Below are positions 1 to 7,723 of a DNA stretch of 64,000 nucleotides, one piece after another. The position numbers and the translations under genes were made by a program. The notes under the pieces are model-generated. The model worked only from the letters and a program-made list of their open reading frames with translations. It did no database searches and had not been told where the DNA came from. Position 1 is the stretch's first letter. Each line of letters starts with the position of its first letter. Origin of the DNA: Alkaliphilus metalliredigens QYMF (GTDB lineage Bacteria; Bacillota; Clostridia; Peptostreptococcales; Natronincolaceae); NCBI RefSeq assembly GCF_000016985.1, contig NC_009633.1, forward strand, positions 2,647,539 to 2,711,538, given 5' to 3'.

Positions 1-71
1 CTCCTACCTTGGGTTCTACCCTCTAGATTCCAATTTGTCTCACCATGGCGTAATAAAAAAAGTTGTTTCAT
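1..71 (-). CDS. Histidine phosphatase family protein (phosphoglycerate-mutase-like), N-terminus only
   Basis: Only the first 23 codons lie in the window; the gene runs off the left edge. The start reads MKQLFLLRHGETNWN, which carries the RHGETNWN signature of the histidine phosphatase superfamily (cofactor-dependent phosphoglycerate mutase, alpha-ribazole phosphatase and relatives). The histidine of RHG is the residue phosphorylated during catalysis in this family. The ribosome binding site is weak (GGATTGAT). It is separated from the rpiR gene on the same strand by a strong terminator at 137-171, so it is probably a separate unit. Which member of the superfamily it is cannot be told from this fragment. 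Confidence 0.8.
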   Translation of the reverse strand, partial: MKQLFLLRHGETNWNLEGRTQGR

Positions 72-136
72 ATTAATCAATCCAATCTGTATGGTTTATT
101 AGAAGCTACGTTGAGAAAATTATACTACTTAATTGA

Positions 137-171
137 CAAAAACGAAAGACGATCTAATGATCGTCTTTCGT
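137..171 (-). terminator. Intrinsic terminator of the korDABC-rpiR operon
   Basis: A perfect 13-bp hairpin (142-154 with 159-171, loop TAAT) is followed on the minus strand by a T run (137-141). It lies 34 bases after the rpiR stop codon. Confidence 0.85.
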
Positions 172-204
172 AGATTTATGATGTGGGTGAGTCGTATCTA
201 AATA

Positions 205-1071
205 TTAACCTTGTCGATCATATATATTATATTTTTCCCAAATTTCTTCTAGTTTATTAAAATAATCCGTAACCTCTTCTTTTTCCCGCATACCAACTGC
301 AACAATGATGGCATTGATTAAGCTTAGGGGTGCAACTAAAGAATCTACAAAGGATAACATATTACTTTTAGCCGTTAGAGAATGGTCTGCTATGTCAGCT
401 AATGGAGATAATAAACTATCTGTAATACCAACGATTGGAACCCCTTGTTCCTTAGCATATTTTACAGTTTGTAAAGTTCTATTAGAGTATCTTGGAAAAC
501 TGATAGCAATCACCAGGTCTTTGTCAGACACCCTTAGCATTTGTTCAAAGAGATCACTGATCCCATAGCTAATAATTTTCACATTATCTAAAACTAGATT
601 CAAATAAAAGCCTAAGTATTCAGCCAGTGCAGTTGAACTTCTCAATCCGATTATGTAAATTTTATCGGCTTTAAAGATAAGATCAATTACTTCTAGAAAT
701 ACTTCATGGTCAATGCTGTCTAATGTTGAACGGATGTTATCCATATCAGATTTCAAAACTTTTTTAAGGGCTTCTATCTCATCAGGGTACTCTCGAGCCA
801 TTTCTACTCTTTGTACCGTTGTTAATTTGGTCTTAATGATCTCCTGTAAACCCCTTTGCAATTGCGGATATCCCTCGAAATCCATTGCATTGGCAAATCT
901 GACCACAGTAGACTCACTGACACCAACTTTGTCCCCTAATTTTGAGGCAGTCATGAAAGCTGCCTTGTCATAATTGTCAATTATATATTGAGCTATCAGT
1001 TTTTGCCCTTTACTTAATTTCGAAAACCGCTTTTGTATTTCCATAATAAGATTTCGGTTGTCTTCAACCAT
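205..1071 (-). CDS. MurR/RpiR family transcriptional regulator
   Basis: A 288-residue protein with the usual family layout: an N-terminal helix-turn-helix (residues about 1-80, recognition region VGVSESTVVRFANAM) and a C-terminal SIS sugar-phosphate-binding domain (about 120-255, IYIIGLRSSTALAEYLGF). SIS domains of this family normally sense phosphosugars. Here the gene is the last of the 2-oxoacid oxidoreductase operon, 19 bp after korC, so it probably controls that operon. Its ligand cannot be predicted. The ATG is preceded by GGATGA. A palindrome in the operon leader (3814-3830) is a candidate binding site, by inference only. Confidence 0.88.
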   Translation of the reverse strand: MVEDNRNLIMEIQKRFSKLSKGQKLIAQYIIDNYDKAAFMTASKLGDKVGVSESTVVRFANAMDFEGYPQLQRGLQEIIKTKLTTVQRVEMAREYPDEIEALKKVLKSDMDNIRSTLDSIDHEVFLEVIDLIFKADKIYIIGLRSSTALAEYLGFYLNLVLDNVKIISYGISDLFEQMLRVSDKDLVIAISFPRYSNRTLQTVKYAKEQGVPIVGITDSLLSPLADIADHSLTAKSNMLSFVDSLVAPLSLINAIIVAVGMREKEEVTDYFNKLEEIWEKYNIYDRQG

Positions 1072-1090
1072 GTGTCATCATCCTAATTAA

Positions 1091-1630
1091 TTATTTGTTT
1101 TTTACTAATTCATATCCTTCTAGTAGTGCTTTTTTATTTAACTCCTCAGTTCCTCTAGGAACACGATGTAGTACTGCCTTCTCTAAAGAATCTTTCGTGA
1201 CGATATCTGTTAACTGCTGAATGACACCGAGGGCTACGATGTTTCCCACCATGGGTTTGTTTATTTTTATATTAGCTGTATCCAATATAGGTACACGAAC
1301 GACATTAGTAGGAAGTACTAAATCGTCTGTACATATGGTACTATCAATAATGAGCATACCATCAGGATGAAGACCACCTATGTACTTTTTGCAAGCCTGC
1401 TTAGTAAGTACAAGTAGTAAATCTGCTTGTTCAACCTTTGGATAATCAATTTCATCTTCACTGATAATTACTTCTGCTTTGCTTGCACCACCTCTAGCTT
1501 CTGGACCATATGACTGAGACTGAATCGCATTTTTATTATCCATAATAGCGGCTTCAGCCAAAATAATGCCAGCTAGTATTAATCCTTGACCCCCTGCACC
1601 ACCAAGACGTATTTCAAATCTGCTATCCAT
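1091..1630 (-). CDS. korC: 2-oxoacid:ferredoxin oxidoreductase, gamma subunit
   Basis: A 179-residue subunit of the four-subunit 2-oxoacid:ferredoxin oxidoreductase, which oxidatively decarboxylates a 2-oxoacid to its acyl-CoA and reduces ferredoxin. The family signatures are visible: the glycine-rich GGAGGQGLILAG near residue 10 and QSQSYGPEARGG near residue 38, followed by a domain close to the usual gamma-subunit length. It starts one base after the korB stop region and is clearly co-transcribed. The substrate (2-oxoglutarate or branched-chain 2-oxoacids) cannot be fixed from the sequence; gene order D-A-B-C is that of 2-oxoglutarate-type enzymes. Confidence 0.9.
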   Translation of the reverse strand: MDSRFEIRLGGAGGQGLILAGIILAEAAIMDNKNAIQSQSYGPEARGGASKAEVIISEDEIDYPKVEQADLLLVLTKQACKKYIGGLHPDGMLIIDSTICTDDLVLPTNVVRVPILDTANIKINKPMVGNIVALGVIQQLTDIVTKDSLEKAVLHRVPRGTEELNKKALLEGYELVKNK

Positions 1631-1631
1631 A

Positions 1632-2453
1632 TTATCTCCCCTTTTGAAGTTTCTCGATAATTTTTAAATATTCAGCAGCATACTCTGGTTCTGTTGTGTT
1701 TTTCAGTATACCTGTCAATATCTTATCTTTTTTCTTTTCAGGAGGTACTTTATCCACGACCTTCACATCAATAGTCGCATCCTTTAAAGCATTCAACATT
1801 TCAAAAGCTGAACCCTTATTATTTTTTCGTCCATAATAGGTGGGACAGGTACTAATGGCATCAACCAGTGAAAATCCAGTATGGTCAATGGCCTGCTCAA
1901 TAAGCTTACTTAGCTGGATTGCATGATAAGCAGTCCCTCTTCCTACGAAAGTAGCGCCAGCTGCATCTACAAGTTTGCATATATCAAAGGGCTGGTCGAT
2001 ATTACCAAAGGGGGCAGTTGTACCAAATTCATTTGTTGGTGTTGTAGGGGAATACTGACCACCTGTCATCCCATAAATATTATTATTAAAAACAATCGTT
2101 GTAATGTCAATATTTCTTCTACTTGCATGAATGAGGTGATTTCCCCCAATAGCTGTACAATCACCGTCTCCTGTTATTACAATTACCTTTAGGTCTGGAT
2201 TAGCTAGTTTGACTCCTGTGGCAAAGGCTAAGGCCCTGCCATGTAGCGTATGTAGTGTATTATAGTCCATATAGCCAGGAGCACGAGATGAGCAGCCGAT
2301 ACCAGAAACAAGACAGATTTTATCCTTATCCAATTTAAGATTATCAATGGCTTGAGCTAAGGCTCTCATAATAATACCATGACCACAACCAGGACACCAT
2401 ATATGAGGTAATCGCTGTAGTCTAAAATGACTATTAACTAACTGACTTCCCAT
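1632..2453 (-). CDS. korB: 2-oxoacid:ferredoxin oxidoreductase, beta subunit (TPP-binding)
   Basis: A 273-residue thiamine-diphosphate-binding subunit. It shows CPGCGH at residues 20-25 and the TPP motif GDGD at 95-98 with the NNN end at 123-125. Further conserved cysteines (GIGCSS near 53 and CPTYYG further on) are expected to contribute to an Fe-S cluster in this family. Its ATG overlaps the korA stop in a TAATG arrangement, with a GGAGGT ribosome binding site, which suggests translational coupling. Length is normal for the short, separate beta subunit. Confidence 0.92.
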   Translation of the reverse strand: MGSQLVNSHFRLQRLPHIWCPGCGHGIIMRALAQAIDNLKLDKDKICLVSGIGCSSRAPGYMDYNTLHTLHGRALAFATGVKLANPDLKVIVITGDGDCTAIGGNHLIHASRRNIDITTIVFNNNIYGMTGGQYSPTTPTNEFGTTAPFGNIDQPFDICKLVDAAGATFVGRGTAYHAIQLSKLIEQAIDHTGFSLVDAISTCPTYYGRKNNKGSAFEMLNALKDATIDVKVVDKVPPEKKKDKILTGILKNTTEPEYAAEYLKIIEKLQKGR

Positions 2454-3589
2454 TATAGTACCTCCTTAATTTTTGTCAAAATTTCATCGGGAGTGATGGC
2501 TTCACCATTTACTTTTCCAAGACTAAATACCTGACTTTGTCCAGCTATAACTCTTTCAACCGCTAAAACATATTGACCTAAGTTGAGTTCTGGAACGATA
2601 AACTTAATGTTACGTTTTGCTAATTGACGAATTTGCTTTTCTGGGAATGGCCAAATCGTCAGTGCTTTAAATAAACCTACTTTCAAACCTAATTTTCTAG
2701 CCTCTTTCATGGCACTGCGGGCAGAGCGAGCAGTTGCACCATAGGCCAAAAGCACAATTTCAGCATCTTCTATCTGCTCTTCTTCATACAGTACAATGTC
2801 ATCTATGTTATTGGTGATTTTATTCATAATTCGTCTCAGTAGTTTATCAGAAATGTCAGGATCACTGGTGGGGAATCCAAAATCATCATGCATTAAACCA
2901 GTTACATGAAAGTGGAACCCATCTCCAAATGCTGCCATTTTAGGTACAAGTTCCGAACCCTCTATTTGGTAAGGCTTGTAATTTGGGTCATCTTTGTGGG
3001 GTTTAGTGCGATCAATGATTTCAATTTGATCTAAATCTGGGATTTCAATCTTTTCTCTCATATGGCCAACAATTTCATCTAACATTAAAAAAACTGGAGT
3101 CCTATATTTTTCTGCAAAATTAAATGCCTTGATTGTTAGATCATAGGTTTCTCTAACGGAGGACGGAGACAATGCAATCACAGGATGATCACCATGGGTT
3201 CCCCACTTTGCCTGCATGATATCTCCCTGTGAAGGAGCAGTAGGCAATCCAGTACTAGGACCATATCTTTGTACATTGACAACAACACATGGGATTTCTG
3301 CCAGTGCTGCGTAACCTATACTTTCCTGCTTTAATGAAAAACCAGGACCACTGGTGGCAGTCATTGACTTCAAACCAGCTAATGAACCTCCAATTGTAGC
3401 TGCCATACCAGCAATTTCATCTTCCATCTGAATAAACTTTCCTCCCACTTGAGGGAGCTTTTGTGAACAAAGCTCAGCAATCTCTGTTGATGGTGTAATC
3501 GGATACCCAGCATAAAACTTTAAGCCTGCTACCAATGCACCTTCAACACAGGCTTCATTTCCCTGCATCAATTTCACTCTCTTATACAT
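2453..3589 (-). CDS. korA: 2-oxoacid:ferredoxin oxidoreductase, alpha subunit
   Basis: A 378-residue alpha subunit. It carries the pyrimidine-binding domain with YPITPSTE near residue 29 and the conserved TATSGPGFSL stretch that binds TPP at the alpha/beta interface. The open frame reaches back to 3616, inside the ferredoxin gene. The ATG at 3589 is chosen because it has an excellent GGAGGG ribosome binding site eight bases upstream and lies just after the korD stop. It forms the catalytic core with korB; korC and korD complete the complex. Electrons leave through the KorD ferredoxin to the cell's ferredoxin pool. Confidence 0.92.
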   Translation of the reverse strand: MYKRVKLMQGNEACVEGALVAGLKFYAGYPITPSTEIAELCSQKLPQVGGKFIQMEDEIAGMAATIGGSLAGLKSMTATSGPGFSLKQESIGYAALAEIPCVVVNVQRYGPSTGLPTAPSQGDIMQAKWGTHGDHPVIALSPSSVRETYDLTIKAFNFAEKYRTPVFLMLDEIVGHMREKIEIPDLDQIEIIDRTKPHKDDPNYKPYQIEGSELVPKMAAFGDGFHFHVTGLMHDDFGFPTSDPDISDKLLRRIMNKITNNIDDIVLYEEEQIEDAEIVLLAYGATARSARSAMKEARKLGLKVGLFKALTIWPFPEKQIRQLAKRNIKFIVPELNLGQYVLAVERVIAGQSQVFSLGKVNGEAITPDEILTKIKEVL

Positions 3590-3593
3590 ATAA

Positions 3594-3800
3594 TTAACCC
3601 TCCAAGTAAATGGCATAGTCTGGACATCTTAGTTCGCATTGTCCGCATTTTATACATAAATCTTTGTTTTTGATACTCACTTTGTCATGTTCTAATTCCA
3701 AGACATTTTTAGGGCAGAATCCAACACATATATTACAACCTTTACACCATTCTGGAATAATGTGTAACTCTTTATCATTCTTCTGGTTACTCACCGTCAT
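3594..3800 (-). CDS. korD: 2-oxoacid:ferredoxin oxidoreductase, delta subunit (2x[4Fe-4S] ferredoxin)
   Basis: A 68-residue ferredoxin-like subunit with two complete CxxCxxCxxxC motifs: C19, C22, C25, C29 and C49, C52, C55, C59. Each pair of motifs builds two [4Fe-4S] clusters that pass electrons from the TPP site to soluble ferredoxin. The open frame extends to 3887, but the ATG at 3800 has a GGGGGTG ribosome binding site and gives a normal length, whereas the upstream extension contains the promoter -10 region. It is the first gene of the operon and is followed within five bases by korA. Confidence 0.92.
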   Translation of the reverse strand: MTVSNQKNDKELHIIPEWCKGCNICVGFCPKNVLELEHDKVSIKNKDLCIKCGQCELRCPDYAIYLEG

Positions 3801-3813
3801 AGCCACCCCCCTT

Positions 3814-3830
3814 TTATCATCGATTGATAA
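3814..3830 (-). promoter_or_regulatory. Palindrome in the korD leader, candidate operator
   Basis: A perfect inverted repeat TTATCA-N5-TGATAA lies between the predicted transcription start (about 3840) and the korD ATG. A repressor bound here would block the operon. The RpiR protein encoded at the operon's end is the obvious candidate, but this is inference. Confidence 0.4.
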
Positions 3831-3846
3831 AAATATAGCTAAGTAA

Positions 3847-3875
3847 ATCATATCAGATTTATGGGAATTTTGCAA
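3847..3875 (-). promoter_or_regulatory. Sigma-A promoter of the korDABC-rpiR operon
   Basis: On the minus strand TTGCAA (3870-3875) and TATGAT (3847-3852) are separated by 17 bases. It lies 47 bases upstream of the korD start. A further inverted repeat, AAATGCAA-N16-TTGCATTT (3909-3940), lies just upstream. Confidence 0.65.
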
Positions 3876-3953
3876 TTTATATTTCATTAAATTCTGTATA
3901 TTTTAGTTAAATGCAAGTTTAGTTTCATTTATTTGCATTTAAGCCACAATATA

Positions 3954-3983
3954 AAAAGTACTCCCAGTTTCAGGACTACTTTT
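3954..3983 (-). terminator. Probable surE terminator
   Basis: An imperfect hairpin (AAAAGTA and TCC against GGA and TACTTTT, one mismatch) overlaps the surE stop codon and is followed on the minus strand by a T-rich stretch. Confidence 0.6.
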
Positions 3984-4740
3984 CAAGGTTAAGATTTTTT
4001 AGTTTTTTGAATGACTTAAAGTGTGTCAAATCAAAGTGAATAGGGGTAATTGAGATGTAATTATCATTAATTGCCTGGACATCACTTTCATGATCTTGTG
4101 CTAATTCCATTGCTTTACCTGAAATCCAGTAATAGGCGTTTCCCCGAGGATCCAATCTTTCAATAAAAGCATTTTCATATTTTCTTATCCCTAAGTTTGT
4201 GACCTTAACACCTTTAATTTCACTATAAGCTATGGTAGGGTAATTTACATTAATGATTGTATCACTTAGTTCCTCAATATGAAGTGTGTTACTCAGTAAC
4301 TTGCAAATAAATTCAGCAGCATGATTGTACTGATCAATTTTAGAGGTTGCCATTGAAACGGCAATTGAAGGTAAATCTAAAATAGCAGCCTCTACTGCAG
4401 CTGATACCGTGCCTGAATAAAGTACATCGGTTCCTAGGTTAGGGCCATTATTAATTCCAGATACAACGACAGTTGGCTTTCTATCTTTTAATAAAACCTC
4501 AATGGCAATTTTAATACAATCCGCTGGAGTACCATTAACTGAATAGGCTTCAATTGAGGTGTCGAAAAAGCGCACACCCGCCATCCTCAAAGGATGGTGC
4601 ATGGTAATACCGTGGCCAACAGCACTTCTTTCTGTATTGGGTGCCACAACAATTACCTCGCCTACATCCTGCAATGATTTTGCAAGGACATAAATACCTT
4701 CTGCAAAGATTCCATCATCATTTGTTACTAAAATACGCAT
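3976..4740 (-). CDS. surE: 5'/3'-nucleotidase SurE
   Basis: A 254-residue member of the SurE family, metal-dependent nucleoside-monophosphate phosphatases often linked to stationary-phase survival. The N-terminus MRILVTNDDGI holds the Asp-Asp metal site. The SGINNGPNLGTDVLYSGTVSAA block is the second diagnostic motif, and VNGTPADC is also conserved. Length is normal. A GGAAGGAGG ribosome binding site lies directly upstream of the ATG. It is transcribed divergently from the unrecognised gene that begins at 4858. Confidence 0.93.
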   Translation of the reverse strand: MRILVTNDDGIFAEGIYVLAKSLQDVGEVIVVAPNTERSAVGHGITMHHPLRMAGVRFFDTSIEAYSVNGTPADCIKIAIEVLLKDRKPTVVVSGINNGPNLGTDVLYSGTVSAAVEAAILDLPSIAVSMATSKIDQYNHAAEFICKLLSNTLHIEELSDTIINVNYPTIAYSEIKGVKVTNLGIRKYENAFIERLDPRGNAYYWISGKAMELAQDHESDVQAINDNYISITPIHFDLTHFKSFKKLKNLNLEK

Positions 4741-4857
4741 TATATTCCTCCTTCCATGATGATAATCATAATAGTTTTATCAAGACTAGTAAATAATAAA
4801 ATGAAAAACAAGATAATCATTAAGCCAGAAACAATAATAAACATAAGAGGTGATAAT

Positions 4858-5499
4858 TTGATTCAAATAGATGATGCAGGTAGTGGAAGTCTTTTAGGAG
4901 GTACCCTTATAGGAATAGTCAGGGTTGAAACAAATGAATATGCCCATGAAATCATCCCACTGGAGTACTACAGAGGAACAAACTTTGAAAACAAAGTGTA
5001 TATTCAATATGTTTTGACAATCATTAAAAGGTTATTCAAAAGCTTACATGTCAGTAAAGAAGAAGAAATTCATATGTGTAGAGGCTATATGTTTGATCAA
5101 GCAAAGGTGTGGCTCAAGGAAGAACAATATCATTTTATAAGCACTAAGATACAAGATCCTCTTCAAAGTATTATTGAAAAAGAATTCGAAAAATATACAA
5201 TTTCACTTGGATTACCTCTAAACATGATTACCTATACAAAATATCCATTTCACTTTCATCGAATACTAAAATGGATTTATGCAGATTATCAGATTAGAAG
5301 TCTTCTTTGTAAAACAGGTTGGAAGAGTTGGAAAAAATATGGTAACTTAGAAATTTCAATTGATCGAGAAAAAATAAAAAACAATCATTTAATATGCCTA
5401 AAATGTCATGAAATCATTTTAAAAGACTCATTTGCAGCTGTGAAAAAATATCACAGCACTAGGCTTAATAAGGTGTTTCTTCATCAAGACTGTATTTAA
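4858..5499 (+). CDS. Uncharacterised protein with a C-terminal CxxC...HxxC motif
   Basis: I do not recognise this 213-residue protein. The open frame extends to 4756, but the best start is the TTG at 4858: it has AGAGGTG five bases upstream, while the ATGs at 4756 and 4801 have no ribosome binding site. The N-terminus then reads MIQIDDAGSGSLLGGTLIGI, an acidic beta strand and glycine turn that recalls the first hairpin of RNase H-like folds (inference). The C-terminus carries CLKC (C180, C183) and HQDC (H209, C212), a possible zinc ribbon. It is the only plus-strand gene in the first 14 kb and ends in its own hairpin. Confidence 0.75.
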   Translation: MIQIDDAGSGSLLGGTLIGIVRVETNEYAHEIIPLEYYRGTNFENKVYIQYVLTIIKRLFKSLHVSKEEEIHMCRGYMFDQAKVWLKEEQYHFISTKIQDPLQSIIEKEFEKYTISLGLPLNMITYTKYPFHFHRILKWIYADYQIRSLLCKTGWKSWKKYGNLEISIDREKIKNNHLICLKCHEIILKDSFAAVKKYHSTRLNKVFLHQDCI

Positions 5500-5531
5500 A
5501 TAGCTCCTAGATGAATTGTCTAGGAGCTATT
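5499..5531. terminator. Hairpin between convergent genes, probable bidirectional terminator
   Basis: A perfect 13-bp stem (5499-5511 with 5519-5531, 7-base loop) directly follows the stop codon of the plus-strand gene and faces the end of oadA. The T run is weak on both strands. Confidence 0.55.
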
Positions 5532-5586
5532 ATCAAATATTTTATCCTAAATGTATGACTACGCTTCTACTGAAATAAGTCTCTCT

Positions 5587-6984
5587 TTAAATGGGATGTG
5601 TTTTTTCCTCTTCATTATAGAGGGTTGATTCGATTTTGTACTTTTCAGCCCATCTTGTTTTAAAATAGCTCATTGCTACTTGTGGAAATAAAGCGTAGGA
5701 TAAAACATCTTCATCTTGCTCTAGGTATTCCTTCATTTCATTTTTTAGTTTTTCTAATTGAGGTTCGATTAAGTCCGCTGGACGACATGTGATAATACTG
5801 TCCTTACCAACAATTTTTTCTATGATTTTCTCGTCTATAGGCACAGCTGGTTGACCATATAGCCCTTTAACATAATCTTTTATTTCCTTTGGTACCATCT
5901 TATATCTTTCGCCAGTAAGCACATTGAACAATGCTTGTGTTCCAACCATTTGACTCATTGGCGTAACAAGAGGAGGAAAACCTAGTTCTTCTCTTACTTT
6001 AGGAACCTCGGCTAAGACCTCTTCATATTTATCTTCTTTATTTTGTAGTTTAAGCTGTGAAATTAAGTTAGATAACATACCTCCAGGTACCTGATAGATG
6101 AGGGTATTGGCATCTACTCCAAGAACCTTAGGATCTAGTATTCCTTCTTTTAAGTATTTATCTCGGATAGGCTTAAAGTAATCAGCTACTTCACTTAATA
6201 CCTTTAAGTCTAAGCCGGTATCATATTCTGTCCCTTGCAAAGCTGCCACCAAAGGTTCAGTAGGCGGCTGTGAGGTGCCCATGGCCAAGGGTGAAATTGC
6301 AGTATCGATTACATCCACTCCAGCTTCAATTGCCTTTAGATAGGTCATAGAGGCCATACCACTGGTATAGTGTGTGTGTATTTGTATTGGTACTTTTACT
6401 GCTTTCTTTAATTCTCGGACAAGTTCATATGCAACATAAGGAGTTAAAATACCAGACATGTCTTTAATACAGATTGAGTTGGCTCCCATGCTCTCCATTT
6501 TCTTAGCCGTTTTAACGTAATAAGGGATATTATGTACAGGACTAATGGTATAAGAGATGGCGCATTGGGCATGTCCACCTTCTTTATTTGTGACCCTTAA
6601 AGCAGTTTCAAGGTTTCTGACATCATTTAAAGCATCAAATATACGGATGATATCAATTCCATTGCCAATAGACTTTTTAACAAATTCAGTGACGACATCA
6701 TCGGCATAATGCTTGTATCCAAGAATATTTTGTCCTCTTAACAGCATTTGAAACTTAGTGTTCTTAACACGACTCTTTAACTTTCTAAGTCTTTCCCATG
6801 GATCCTCATTTAAAAATCTTAGGGATGAATCAAAGGTTGCTCCTCCCCACATTTCTAAAGAATGGTAGCCTACTTTGTCGAGCAGTTCAATAACAGGTAA
6901 CATTTCCTCTGTATTCATTCTCGTAGCGAATAAGGACTGATGCGCATCTCTCAGTACTGTTTCGGTAATTTTTAATTTAGTCAT
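5587..6984 (-). CDS. oadA: Oxaloacetate decarboxylase alpha / pyruvate carboxylase subunit B (carboxytransferase)
   Basis: A 465-residue carboxytransferase of the pyruvate carboxylase B / oxaloacetate decarboxylase alpha / transcarboxylase 5S family. It begins with the diagnostic LRDAHQSLFATRM of the DRE-TIM barrel, which binds a metal ion and moves CO2 between a 2-oxoacid and carboxybiotin. A conserved-carboxylase domain follows (about 300-450). There is no C-terminal biotinyl-lysine domain (no AMKM motif), so it needs a separate biotin carrier. No biotin carrier, membrane beta subunit or biotin carboxylase gene is nearby. It is flanked by unrelated genes and appears to be monocistronic. Confidence 0.85.
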   Translation of the reverse strand: MTKLKITETVLRDAHQSLFATRMNTEEMLPVIELLDKVGYHSLEMWGGATFDSSLRFLNEDPWERLRKLKSRVKNTKFQMLLRGQNILGYKHYADDVVTEFVKKSIGNGIDIIRIFDALNDVRNLETALRVTNKEGGHAQCAISYTISPVHNIPYYVKTAKKMESMGANSICIKDMSGILTPYVAYELVRELKKAVKVPIQIHTHYTSGMASMTYLKAIEAGVDVIDTAISPLAMGTSQPPTEPLVAALQGTEYDTGLDLKVLSEVADYFKPIRDKYLKEGILDPKVLGVDANTLIYQVPGGMLSNLISQLKLQNKEDKYEEVLAEVPKVREELGFPPLVTPMSQMVGTQALFNVLTGERYKMVPKEIKDYVKGLYGQPAVPIDEKIIEKIVGKDSIITCRPADLIEPQLEKLKNEMKEYLEQDEDVLSYALFPQVAMSYFKTRWAEKYKIESTLYNEEEKTHPI

Positions 6985-7165
6985 CCTTAACCCTCCTCAT
7001 TATTTATAGGTCATTGTGTCTTGGTATGGTAAACAATCTTTGGTACAGGCATATGTTTCTATTAAAACATCAAAACTCCTCTAACTATTCTTCTCAATCA
7101 AAATGACAATCGGGGGGGGTGGCTCATGGGATTACCTTCCCCGTAATGTATTGAAGAATTGATTG

Positions 7166-7639
7166 CTATATATTACTACCATGAGACTTACATTTCTTTT
7201 GGAAAAATTTAGGAATGCAAATAAGCAAATCACGGTGATAATCATTCGTATGATGATAGGATTTTACAAATTCAGGTATATGCTCTATTGCTTCCAACAT
7301 CTGAAGTCCTACATGCTTATAAAATGCATGATAGACTTGATGATGATTGATAAGTGCCCATTCAACACCCTGTTGATTAGCCAGGTTCAAGGTAGATCTT
7401 AATAGTCCATCCCCTAAACCATGTCCTCTTTCAATTGGCATAATAAATAGTTCATTGATATGTAGTATTGTGCTTTGAATTTCAAATGCAGCATAACCCA
7501 ATATATGCTCACTATCCATTACAATCATGTACCGACAATGATCTATCGATTGATTAATGTCCATGTTGTGATGATGCTGTAGAAAATGACTCAGGAGCAC
7601 TTTTTCCTTGTTATTTGATACTTCTTTTATCGTGATCAT
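7166..7639 (-). CDS. GNAT family N-acetyltransferase
   Basis: A 157-residue single-domain acetyltransferase. The acetyl-CoA pyrophosphate-binding loop is visible as R71-G-H-G-L-G76, after the typical beta strand INELFIMP. Family members transfer an acetyl group from acetyl-CoA to an amine; the substrate cannot be inferred. It is histidine-rich in its N-terminal third (HHHNMD). It appears to be a single-gene unit between oadA and the pseudouridine synthase gene. Confidence 0.8.
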   Translation of the reverse strand: MITIKEVSNNKEKVLLSHFLQHHHNMDINQSIDHCRYMIVMDSEHILGYAAFEIQSTILHINELFIMPIERGHGLGDGLLRSTLNLANQQGVEWALINHHQVYHAFYKHVGLQMLEAIEHIPEFVKSYHHTNDYHRDLLICIPKFFQKKCKSHGSNI

Positions 7640-7723
7640 TTAATTACCTCACTTGTAAAGGATTCTATCCTTATTATATCTTTTTTATTAGAGAAATACA
7701 AAGGAAAGCCATCCTTTAATTTC

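Noticed and set aside
3594-3616. A frame overlap suggesting a korD-korA fusion or frameshift
   Set aside because: The overlap comes only from extending korA upstream; the ATG at 3589 with GGAGGG lies after the korD stop.
7111-7143. G-rich run with a C-rich partner after the GNAT gene, possible terminator
   Set aside because: Pairing around the run of eight G is ambiguous and no T run follows on the minus strand.
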